Shown here: piece after piece, positions 44,479-52,394 of the stretch
Layout: each line of letters starts with the position of its first letter
Numbering within the stretch: the stretch's first letter is position 1
Assembly (NCBI RefSeq): GCF_012641265.1
Contig: NZ_JABAHZ010000010.1
Span: forward strand, 62,001-126,000
Length of the DNA stretch: 64,000 nucleotides
Direction of reading: 5' to 3'
DNA from: Chitinophaga eiseniae
GTDB lineage: Bacteria > Bacteroidota > Bacteroidia > Chitinophagales > Chitinophagaceae
Notes under the pieces: generated by a model
What the model saw: only the letters and a program-made list of their open reading frames with translations
The model's database searches: none
What the model was told of the DNA's origin: nothing
Made by a program: the position numbers and the translations under genes

Positions 44479-45414
44479 TTAGTTTAAAGTGGAAAGATCG
44501 AAGATGCCGCCTGTTTTGTTGGCAGCACGATGGCAAGAGCTGCATTCCCGGAAAGTCATGGGCGTGGCGCCATAAGGTTTTAAAGCGGGTGTTTCAAATT
44601 TGGCATATCCCCAGCCATCGGTGTCCTGGTAGCGTTTTGCATCTCTCACCATATACTGTATGTTCAGAAATTTACCCGGATGAATATTGCCGTTGACGTC
44701 TATGGATTTTTCCCATACTACTTTCACAATCACCGCTCCATCAGGCCATGGATTGATCTTTTTCTCTTTAATAGCCTGCATGGCAACCGGATTGGCAAAC
44801 ATGACCCGCATCGTGGTATTATCAAAGCGGGAGGTGGTGCTCATCACCTGCCACTGGCGGAATTCAGGCATATGGCGGATACCATTTACCGATACGGGGA
44901 GTTGGACAGGCGTCGCTTTTTCCCATTGTTGCCGCGCCTGGGCTGTTTTTACGCTATCCGGTACCACTTTTACCCGTTTGGTATTAAGGTAATTACGGAG
45001 CCCGGAAAGCTCCGCCGGCGTTACCTTGGCATTGCTGTGCAGGGCGGCATAGGAGGGAAGCGGCATGGTACCCGAATTGATCATATTATAGGCTTCCCAT
45101 AGGGCCGATTGCTGCTGGGCAGGACTCAGCCGGTCCCATTCTGAGAAGTTGAGGTGCTCCCGGGCAGCTATCACATCTTTCCTGACAAGACCCGACACTA
45201 CAGGTAGTTTATCATACCAGGCCAGCTGGGTGTGGTTAGAATGACAATCATAACACGCATGTCTGAACAGCTGTTTCACTTCTTCAGGTGCATTGATTTC
45301 GCCGGTTACCGGCGGATTTTCCACTACCTGCGTGGTAAAGGAAATAGCTGCTACCGCTATGCTCAGTGCGCCCGTAGTAAGCAGCGCAATTTTAAGAAGC
45401 CTGGATGTTTTCAT
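44479..45414 (-). CDS. Haem-binding domain and cytochrome P460 fusion protein
   Basis: ATG 45414 gives a signal anchor (LLKIALLTTGALSIAVAAI); a longer frame upstream is not needed. Residues about 35-155 form the small haem-binding domain with CYDCH (Cys54, Cys57, His58) and the typical SNHTQLAWYDKLPVVSGLV. The C-terminal half (about 165-311) is cytochrome P460-like, ending in CSSCH (Cys291, Cys294, His295). Two covalent c-type haems are expected in the periplasm. Redox partner unknown. It heads a minus-strand run, divergent from the LytS kinase gene. Confidence 0.88.
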   Translation of the reverse strand: MKTSRLLKIALLTTGALSIAVAAISFTTQVVENPPVTGEINAPEEVKQLFRHACYDCHSNHTQLAWYDKLPVVSGLVRKDVIAAREHLNFSEWDRLSPAQQQSALWEAYNMINSGTMPLPSYAALHSNAKVTPAELSGLRNYLNTKRVKVVPDSVKTAQARQQWEKATPVQLPVSVNGIRHMPEFRQWQVMSTTSRFDNTTMRVMFANPVAMQAIKEKKINPWPDGAVIVKVVWEKSIDVNGNIHPGKFLNIQYMVRDAKRYQDTDGWGYAKFETPALKPYGATPMTFRECSSCHRAANKTGGIFDLSTLN

Positions 45415-45627
45415 GTGTCGAAGTATTACATCACAAAGAGACAGCAATCAGGCTCCCCGGGGAAACACAATACCCTATACCCGGCAATTAAGCGGTTGTA
45501 CCGGACAAAAACGCACCTGGAAAAACATCCTTGTTTTACGGTCAGTCACGCCAGGCGCGGTGGCAGGTCCTGTTAAACCTGGGGAATGCCGTCGTCAGGA
45601 CCAAAAATGCCGGGTTGGCCATCCTTT

Positions 45628-45661
45628 TTTGTCCTACACCCCCTAAATCCGTATATCTTTG
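45628..45661 (+). promoter_or_regulatory. Promoter-like boxes for the LytS-type kinase
   Basis: TATCTTTG (45654-45661) matches TAnnTTTG and TTTG lies at 45628-45631, with a 22-base spacer, slightly long. The box ends only 7 bases before the ATG at 45669, so the mRNA would have almost no leader. The remaining divergent region 45415-45627 shows nothing clear. Confidence 0.5.
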
Positions 45662-45668
45662 AGGCGTT

Positions 45669-46697
45669 ATGAAGCAAAAAAATACATTCAACATTTCCGG
45701 CCGGGTCATATGGTTTAGTTCCCTGTTCCTGGGAGTCATTGTATCATTGCCCAGCCTGATCCAGCATACCTTCAACGTTTATGAAACCATCGCGAACTCG
45801 GCGATCACCTTTATATTCTCCGTATTTGTCTGGTATTATAATATCTTCACGCTGCCGGTATATACTTCCCAGGAAATCAACCGGGGATTTTCTATGTATC
45901 CCCTCGTGAAAAACCTGGTGGTAGGTATTGTGGTGATGTTTCTGTTGTCTTATGTACAACAGCTGATCTTAACACACCTGAACTTTGGCCCGGTGATGCT
46001 CATGTTTGAAGTGAGAGGGGTGCTCATCAATCTCACCTTCTATATGTTTATCCATCTCCTGTACCAAACCTACCAGAACCAGCGGGTGAGCATTGAGCTG
46101 GAACGTACCAGGATGGATAACCTCGCGGCACAATTTGAGCTGTTACGGCAACAGGTAAACCCACATTTTCTCTTTAATACTTTAAATACGCTGAAATACA
46201 TGGTAGAAAACCAGGATGAAAACAGCGTGGACTTCATCCTCAAGCTATCCGATTTTTACCGGTTTACGCTGGAAAACAGGCAGTTGGATCTCATCAGGTT
46301 TTCAGAAGAAATGAAGATTGTGCAGGCCTATCTCTTTTTGCTGAAGGCCCGCTTTGAAGAAGGCATTGAAGTAGATATACAAGTCACCGAGCAGCACCAG
46401 CAGTCCATGATACCGCCGTTTACGCTGCAGCTGTTGATGGAAAACTGTATTAAGCATAATATTGTAGCGCCGGACAAGCCGCTGCAGATCAGCATTTATT
46501 CAGAAGGCGAGTATATTGTGGTGACGAATAATGTGCAGCCAAAGATCACGAAAGAAGCATCTACCGGGATTGGGTTGGATAATATCAATGAACGGTATCA
46601 GCACCTGCTCAATAAGAATATTATTATCACCCCTGGTACAGACCTATTTGAAGTAAAATTACCCATCATCCATGAGGATAGTCATAATAGAAGATGA
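45669..46697 (+). CDS. LytS-type sensor histidine kinase
   Basis: The 342-residue protein has four hydrophobic segments in the first 140 residues, for example VIWFSSLFLGVIVSLPSL and NLVVGIVVMFLLSYVQQLIL. A His_kinase domain (PF06580 type) follows, with the phospho-accepting His in QQVNPHFLFNTLNTLKYM. The ATPase part has LLMENCIKHNI and GIGLDNINERYQ. Such kinases pair with LytTR regulators; the next gene encodes one and overlaps by 26 bases. The membrane part is the probable sensor. Confidence 0.93.
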   Translation: MKQKNTFNISGRVIWFSSLFLGVIVSLPSLIQHTFNVYETIANSAITFIFSVFVWYYNIFTLPVYTSQEINRGFSMYPLVKNLVVGIVVMFLLSYVQQLILTHLNFGPVMLMFEVRGVLINLTFYMFIHLLYQTYQNQRVSIELERTRMDNLAAQFELLRQQVNPHFLFNTLNTLKYMVENQDENSVDFILKLSDFYRFTLENRQLDLIRFSEEMKIVQAYLFLLKARFEEGIEVDIQVTEQHQQSMIPPFTLQLLMENCIKHNIVAPDKPLQISIYSEGEYIVVTNNVQPKITKEASTGIGLDNINERYQHLLNKNIIITPGTDLFEVKLPIIHEDSHNRR

Positions 46698-47436
46698 GAT
46701 AAAAGCCGCTAAGTCGCTGGCCGGCATGATCGCCAAAGTAAGGCCTGCTGCCACCGTGGAAACTATGTTGCACAGCGTGGAAAGCGCCGTGGCTTATTTG
46801 TCGGCCCACGAGCCGCCCGACCTGGTATTTATGGACGTGCAGCTGGCCGATGGCCTCTGCTTTGAAATATTTAAACAGGTAAAAATATCTTCCCCGGTAG
46901 TATTCTGTACCGCCTTCGGAGAATATTCCATGGATGCCATCAAATCAAATGGGGTCGACTACCTGTTGAAACCATACGCAGTGGCCGACCTGGAGGCTGC
47001 CTTCGAAAAAACAGATAACTTCCGGAACTTCTTCCAGCAAAAATCTGCCCAGCCCGATTGGCAGGAGCTGATTAAACGGCTCGACAAAAATGAAGGCAAA
47101 ACCAGTTTCCTGGTCTTTCATAATAACCGGTACATCACCGTGCGTACCGACAACATCGCCTACATCTACATCAAATACGATGCGCCGTATATCGTCACCT
47201 TCCAGGACCAGAAATACATTATTTCACAAACCATGGAGCAGCTGCAGTCGCAATTGTCGCCCCGGCAGTTTTACCGGCTCAATCGCCAGTACCTGGTGAA
47301 TTTCGATGCCATCAAAGAGGTGGAACATTACTCGGCACGAAAACTGGCCTTGCAGCTCAATGTTGTTACGCCGGAGCCATTGGTGATAGGGAAGGAGAAG
47401 ATCACGCAGTTTTTGCAGTGGATGGAGAATAGGTAA
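46672..47436 (+). CDS. LytTR-family response regulator
   Basis: The 254-residue protein has a receiver domain (1-120) with IIEDE, phosphorylated Asp in LVFMDVQLAD and Lys in DYLLKPY. A LytTR DNA-binding domain (about 145-250) follows, with FLVFHNNRYITVRTDNIAYI, FYRLNRQYLVNFDAI and LVIGKEKITQFLQWM. It is translated from inside the LytS gene. The next gene, a TonB receptor 146 bases on, is a natural target candidate by position. Confidence 0.94.
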   Translation: MRIVIIEDEIKAAKSLAGMIAKVRPAATVETMLHSVESAVAYLSAHEPPDLVFMDVQLADGLCFEIFKQVKISSPVVFCTAFGEYSMDAIKSNGVDYLLKPYAVADLEAAFEKTDNFRNFFQQKSAQPDWQELIKRLDKNEGKTSFLVFHNNRYITVRTDNIAYIYIKYDAPYIVTFQDQKYIISQTMEQLQSQLSPRQFYRLNRQYLVNFDAIKEVEHYSARKLALQLNVVTPEPLVIGKEKITQFLQWMENR

Positions 47437-47536
47437 ATAGACCTGTTTTGTCCTTATTTTTAAGCAAATTTTAAGCTGGTTTTAATGTTGCTTGATAATT
47501 TTCCTGATTGCGCAAATCAATTTCCCGATTTGATCA

Positions 47537-47565
47537 TTTGCCCGCTGATAGCTGATCGACCTTTG
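47537..47565 (+). promoter_or_regulatory. Weak promoter-like boxes before FecA-like receptor
   Basis: TTTG (47537-47540) and GACCTTTG (47558-47565, one mismatch in the leading TA) are 17 bases apart and lie 17 bases before the ATG at 47583. Spacing is a little short; this is a tentative call. Confidence 0.35.
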
Positions 47566-47582
47566 TATTACATCAGATATTT

Positions 47583-49754
47583 ATGCGCAAATTATTGTCG
47601 GGGCTTCCCTTTATTTTATTGCCGGTGCTGGTCTCCGCACAGCGGCATACAGATTCAACCAGGATTTATTACCTGAAAGATATCAGGGTAAAAGGTATTC
47701 GCACGGTACGGGGAACCGGCCACCTGCCGGAAGAAAGTGACGGAGTTATTTATGCCGGCAAAAAGAATGAGGTGATAGAAGTGGACAGCCTGGATGCCAA
47801 TAAAGCCATTAACAATACCCGCCAGATATTGGGACGTATACCCGGATTGAATATCACTGAAACGGAAACCGGCGGCTTTACCGCCAATGGTATTGCTACG
47901 CGTGGACTCAATCCTACCCAAAGCATTGAGATGAACACCCGGCAAAATGGCTATAACATCTCCTCAGATATTTACGGCTATAACGAAGCATATTATCTGC
48001 CGCCCATGGAAGCCGTGAGCCGTGTAGAAATGGTAAGAGGCGCTGCGTCGCTTCAGTTTGGATCACAGTTCGGGGGACTGGTAAATTATGTTTTACATAC
48101 CCCTCCAGCCGATAAGCCATTTGAATACTACACATCACAAACGGCAGGCAGCTTTGGGCTGTTTAACTCCTTTCACGCTTTTTCAGGCACCATCAAAAAA
48201 TGGAGCTACTATAGCTTCCTGCAATACCGCACATTGGATGGTTATCGCCCTAATAGCCATCAGCAGCAGTTTACCGGCTATGGCAGATTGCAATATAATG
48301 CTTCCGATAAGCTGAATGTGGGAGTGGAATATTCACTGTTGCGCAATCGTATTAAAATGCCCGGAGGGCTTAACGACAGTATGTTTCATGCTGATCCGCG
48401 TTCTTCCTTCCGTGCGCGTAACTGGCTGAAAAGCCCCTGGAATGTGATCACGGGGTATCTTAACTACGACATCTCTCCGGCCACAGCACTACATGTAAAA
48501 ACTACCTACCTGTTCAGCAGCAGGGCGCTGGTATGGAGAAATGAAGATGGCGGCCCTGGGGTGCTGGATACCATAGACCCGGCAACGGGACAATACATTC
48601 CCCGGGAAGTACAAAACGAAGTAATGCATAACACCACCACGGAAGTGCGCCTGTTACATCACTACCAGTTGGGAGGAATGAATAATACACTGGCCGGAGG
48701 TATGCGTTACAGCTACGCATGGTTTAAAAGACAGGGTGGCGGTGAAGGTACTACCGCCAGTGATTTCGATCTGCATGTGAATGGCGAATATGAATATGCA
48801 CTGGACTTTACCACCACCAATGTGGCGCCATTCATTGAAAATATTTTCCGGATCGGGAAAAAGTTATCTGTTACGCCCGGCTTCCGGCTGGAGTACCTGA
48901 AAAACACGGCCAAAGGCTATATCACCGATGGTGAAAAGGTTTTTACAAACGATAGCAAATCGCGCAGTTTCCCGCTGTTCGGTCTGGGGGTTGAGTATAA
49001 AACCAGCAGCTACACCAATGTATATGCAAATATCAGCCAGGCCTACCGCCCGGTAGATTATTCGCAGCTCACACCAATAGGTATTACATCGAAGATAGAT
49101 CCGCATATGAAAGATGCGTCCGGATTCAATGCTGACCTGGGATACCGGGGCACCGTGAAAAATTTCCTGAACTTCGATATCGGTTTGTTTTATCTCGCCT
49201 ATAACAACAGGATTGGCACGGTGCTACTCAACGATGAACGGGGAAATCCCTATACACTCCGCACTAATGTAGCCAACAGCGTACATAAGGGGGTGGAAAG
49301 CTATGTAGAACTGAATATATTGAAATGGCTGCATCCTGCTTCCAGGAAGGGTATCAGCATTTTTGACGCTTTCGGTTATACAGATGCAAAATATACATCA
49401 GGCGAGTTTAAGAACAATCGTGTGGAGGCCGCTGCCAAATATATCAATCGTGTTGGGCTCATTTACAGCGACCCTCATTTCTCCGCTACCTTCCAGCTGA
49501 ATAATGTAGGGGATGCCTATGGGGATGCCACCAATGCAAAATTCAGTGAAGATCCCATTGCAGGCTATATTCCTGCCTATACCGTTATGGATATAAGTGC
49601 CACCTATAAAATCAGTCGGTATACATTAAAAGCCGGTGTTAATAACCTCGCCAACAAGGCCTATTTTACCCGTCGTACTGATGAATATCCAGGCCCTGGT
49701 ATTATCCCTTCCGATGGAAGGAGTTTTTACGCAGGCGTGGCAGCGAGATTTTAG
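47583..49754 (+). CDS. TonB-dependent receptor, FecA-like
   Basis: The 723-residue outer-membrane receptor has a signal peptide (cleavage near LVSAQ). It lacks STN and carboxypeptidase-like domains. The plug (about 45-175) has KNEVIEVDSLDANKAINNTR, GRIPGLNITE, GIATRGLNPTQ and VEMVRGAASLQFGSQFGG. The barrel ends with FYAGVAARF, with the NNLANKAYFTRR motif common in siderophore and ferric-citrate receptors before it. Uptake of an iron chelate is the likely role; other ligands are possible. It follows the LytS/LytTR pair and ends at a bidirectional terminator. Confidence 0.88.
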   Translation: MRKLLSGLPFILLPVLVSAQRHTDSTRIYYLKDIRVKGIRTVRGTGHLPEESDGVIYAGKKNEVIEVDSLDANKAINNTRQILGRIPGLNITETETGGFTANGIATRGLNPTQSIEMNTRQNGYNISSDIYGYNEAYYLPPMEAVSRVEMVRGAASLQFGSQFGGLVNYVLHTPPADKPFEYYTSQTAGSFGLFNSFHAFSGTIKKWSYYSFLQYRTLDGYRPNSHQQQFTGYGRLQYNASDKLNVGVEYSLLRNRIKMPGGLNDSMFHADPRSSFRARNWLKSPWNVITGYLNYDISPATALHVKTTYLFSSRALVWRNEDGGPGVLDTIDPATGQYIPREVQNEVMHNTTTEVRLLHHYQLGGMNNTLAGGMRYSYAWFKRQGGGEGTTASDFDLHVNGEYEYALDFTTTNVAPFIENIFRIGKKLSVTPGFRLEYLKNTAKGYITDGEKVFTNDSKSRSFPLFGLGVEYKTSSYTNVYANISQAYRPVDYSQLTPIGITSKIDPHMKDASGFNADLGYRGTVKNFLNFDIGLFYLAYNNRIGTVLLNDERGNPYTLRTNVANSVHKGVESYVELNILKWLHPASRKGISIFDAFGYTDAKYTSGEFKNNRVEAAAKYINRVGLIYSDPHFSATFQLNNVGDAYGDATNAKFSEDPIAGYIPAYTVMDISATYKISRYTLKAGVNNLANKAYFTRRTDEYPGPGIIPSDGRSFYAGVAARF

Positions 49755-49775
49755 CAATGCCTCCCTGGGGAATAA

Positions 49776-49811
49776 AAAAACCGGGACCATTGTGAAGTGG
49801 TCCCGGTTTTT
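49776..49811. terminator. Bidirectional terminator
   Basis: AAAAACCGGGACCA and TGGTCCCGGTTTTT are perfect 14-base arms around an 8-base loop, with a T-rich tail. It lies between the convergent receptor and KAS III-like genes. Confidence 0.92.
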
Positions 49812-49830
49812 ATTTTGTTGAGTAGGAATG

Positions 49831-50913
49831 TTAATACCGGTAACACACCGCGTTAATATTCATCCCCGCACCCACAGAAGCAAACATAATCAGGTCGCCC
49901 GGTTCCAGCGCATGTTCCGGTATCTGATGTTTAAGCACCAGGTCATATAGCGTGGGAATAGTGGCTACTGAACTGTTTCCCAGCCATTGAATACACATAG
50001 GCAGTACATCTTCCGGGTACGTGCTGATACCGTATAAAGCATAAAAACGTTCAATAATGGCTTCATCCATTTTTTCATTAGCCTGGTGAATGAAGATTTT
50101 CTTTACATCTGTGATAGCCATGCCACTCTTGTCCAGGCATAGTTTCATGGCCTGTGGAACATGCAGCAATGCAAATTCATACACTTTCCTGCCAAGCATT
50201 TTGATATACATCTTTTCGGGATCCGGAACAGGGCTGAATGATATGCCCATATTGATATAATCTGCTTCCGAATAAGAATAAGTCTGGGCACAGGAGGAAA
50301 GGATTCCTTGCTGTTTTTCCGGCATTTCTATTGATTCCATGATGATGGCGCCGGCGCCATCACTGAAAATCATGCTGTCCCGGTCGTATTTATCGATAAC
50401 CCGGGAGAGGGTTTCAGCGCCAATTACCAACGCCTTTTTTGCCATGCCAGCCTTGAAAAGACCGTCCATCTGGATAACTCCCTGGAGCCAGCCGGGGCAG
50501 CCGAAGATAAGGTCATAGGCAATGCAGTTAGGATTTAAGATACCCAGTTTTTGTTTAATGTTACAGGCAATAGCCGGTACCATGACTGATTGTCTGCCAT
50601 TTTCCTGGACATCCCCAAAGTTATGTGCCACGATGATTTGGTCTATTTCTTCCGGGTTTATGCCGGCATCCAATATGGCAGCTTCTGCAGCGAGAAAGCC
50701 AATATCTGATGTGTTGATATTGGGTACAACGTACCGGCGTTCTTCAATCCCGGTTATCTGTTGAAACTTTTTAATGATTTGTTGGGCTGGTTGTGTTAAA
50801 GGCTTATTGTCGGCATAGAACTGCTGATCCAGGAAATCATTATTTCTTTTTATTTCAGTCGGTATATAGGCGCCCGATCCGGTAATAACAGATTGAAACA
50901 TATTCGTATTCAC
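49831..50913 (-). CDS. 3-oxoacyl-ACP synthase III (KAS III)-like enzyme
   Basis: The 360-residue thiolase-fold protein carries the KAS III triad. Cys139 lies in LIFGCPGWLQG, His276 in FIHQAN and Asn313 in WLGNSSVATIP. TGIEERRYV and GAGAIIMES are also typical. Such enzymes condense an acyl group with malonyl-ACP; FabH starts fatty-acid synthesis, while stand-alone homologues also serve secondary metabolism. The sequence is longer than typical FabH (about 320) and the gene is alone, so a specialised role is possible and I give no symbol. Confidence 0.88.
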   Translation of the reverse strand: MNTNMFQSVITGSGAYIPTEIKRNNDFLDQQFYADNKPLTQPAQQIIKKFQQITGIEERRYVVPNINTSDIGFLAAEAAILDAGINPEEIDQIIVAHNFGDVQENGRQSVMVPAIACNIKQKLGILNPNCIAYDLIFGCPGWLQGVIQMDGLFKAGMAKKALVIGAETLSRVIDKYDRDSMIFSDGAGAIIMESIEMPEKQQGILSSCAQTYSYSEADYINMGISFSPVPDPEKMYIKMLGRKVYEFALLHVPQAMKLCLDKSGMAITDVKKIFIHQANEKMDEAIIERFYALYGISTYPEDVLPMCIQWLGNSSVATIPTLYDLVLKHQIPEHALEPGDLIMFASVGAGMNINAVCYRY

Positions 50914-51322
50914 TTTAAATTGAGAGTTGTTATATAAGCCTGGCGGCTATATGGTAATACAGTACAGCTTTTCTACCCCGTACAACTGATGAATGAATAA
51001 TTGTTTGTTAGTTTGATAAATGAATTATTATCGCGAATGTCCATATTACAAAAGTTGTGAAGTGAAAAATAAGGCAGCTGGAAAAGCGGGACTGAGGAAG
51101 AAAAGAAATAATCCAGACTAGATCAGAAAATGCAAAGGCAGGAGCCTGATATACTGGAAGATACACTAATAAATTCAAAAAATGCAACATTATTTTGCTA
51201 TCAGCAACTGCCATTAAGACTACATTACTGTACGTACAGCCGTTGAAGTGATTTGAGAAATATGCGATTGAAATTTTCCCGAAAGCTTTATATTGCCTGT
51301 CAGCCAGATGTGAGTAACCAAT
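50914..51322. other. Non-coding region between divergent genes
   Basis: This 409-base AT-rich stretch separates the KAS III-like gene from the RNA ligase gene and should hold both promoters. It contains a perfect 12-base palindrome CTGTACGTACAG at 51228-51239. A TATATTGC box near 51288 lies before the ligase start. A minus-strand open frame of 122 codons across 51008-51376 has an unlikely composition and overlaps the ligase start, so I do not call it a gene. Confidence 0.5.
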
Positions 51323-52354
51323 ATGAACCCAAATGCTGAGTACGAGAAAATGCCCAAAAACCTGAAAGGCCTTCACCTATCAGAGAAAGCGCAACAGGAT
51401 CTGAATAAATTAAAGTGGGTAGTCACGGAAAAAATACATGGCGCTAATTTCAGCTTTGTGTATGAGAACCACCAGCTACTATATGCCAAAAGAAAAGATT
51501 ACCTGAAATGGACAGACGATTTTTTCAGTTTCCAGGCCGTTGCCGCTGAAATGGAAGACCGGGTACTGGCCCTGTTTGAGCAGCTGAAGCAGGATAGGCC
51601 GGCCGGCCGATATATTCTGTATGGTGAATTGTTTGGGGGCAAATATCCTCACCCGGAGGTGGCGCCTGATCCGAATGTACAGGCCATCCAAACCGGTGTG
51701 TATTATAGTCCTGCGATACGTTTCTGCGCCTTCGATATTGCGCTGGAAACAGCCGGAACGGGCCTGAAAACCTACCTCGATTATGAGGTGGCCCTGGCCT
51801 ATTTTGAGCGCTTTGGCATCTTTCACGCCAGGGTATTATTCTCCGGTAAAATAAACGAAGTACTCAACTTCAATACCCGGATCGACTCCACCATTCCCCG
51901 GCAATTGCAGTTGCCGGAGCTAAGTACCAACCTGATGGAGGGTGTGGTGATCAAGCCTTTGCGCCATAGTGATATCATGGAGCCGGGCATTCGTCCTATC
52001 ATTAAGCTCAAGAATCCCGAGTTCGACGAAGAAAAGAAGTTTCACGAAGCAGAGAAATGGTCCTTTATTCCCGGCGTCAGCTCCCGGTCGGAAGAGCTGT
52101 CCTTCCTGGTAACAGAAATGGCCGCCTATATCACGGAAAACAGGCTGAACAGCGCCATTTCAAAAACCGGTCGCCTCGATTTCACCAATACGCAGCGGGT
52201 GAGTGATATCCGGCAGGAGTTCCTGGACGATATCTTCGCCGATTTCAACATCGATCACGATAATCTCCTGGCAGACCTGGAGGCGGATAAGGTGCAGTGG
52301 TTGCGCCACCGGATCGGGGCCCGTATTATTGAGTGGATGGCGGGTATGGCCTGA
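51323..52354 (+). CDS. Rnl2-type RNA ligase
   Basis: The 343-residue protein shows the nucleotidyltransferase motifs of T4 Rnl2-like ligases. Motif I is EKIHGANFSF with the adenylated Lys37. ILYGELFGGKYP carries Glu102, RFCAFDIAL is motif IIIa, EGVVIKP is motif IV and IIKLKN is motif V. Family enzymes seal 3'-OH/5'-phosphate RNA ends with ATP. The C-terminal 100 residues are helical, as in the group. There is no partner kinase/phosphatase or tRNA nuclease gene beside it, so it may act in general RNA repair. Confidence 0.9.
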   Translation: MNPNAEYEKMPKNLKGLHLSEKAQQDLNKLKWVVTEKIHGANFSFVYENHQLLYAKRKDYLKWTDDFFSFQAVAAEMEDRVLALFEQLKQDRPAGRYILYGELFGGKYPHPEVAPDPNVQAIQTGVYYSPAIRFCAFDIALETAGTGLKTYLDYEVALAYFERFGIFHARVLFSGKINEVLNFNTRIDSTIPRQLQLPELSTNLMEGVVIKPLRHSDIMEPGIRPIIKLKNPEFDEEKKFHEAEKWSFIPGVSSRSEELSFLVTEMAAYITENRLNSAISKTGRLDFTNTQRVSDIRQEFLDDIFADFNIDHDNLLADLEADKVQWLRHRIGARIIEWMAGMA

Positions 52355-52394
52355 CTTACTCAATTTGCCGGGATAACTACCCCGGCTATACGTA

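Noticed and set aside
45232-45646. Plus-strand frames opposite the P460 gene and through the divergent promoter
   Set aside because: They overlap a well-supported gene on the other strand and have no domain or start context.
51008-51376. Minus-strand open frame of 122 codons between KAS III and RNA ligase
   Set aside because: It overlaps the start of the RNA ligase gene, has odd Phe/Ile/His-rich composition, no clear domain and covers the region where two divergent promoters are needed.
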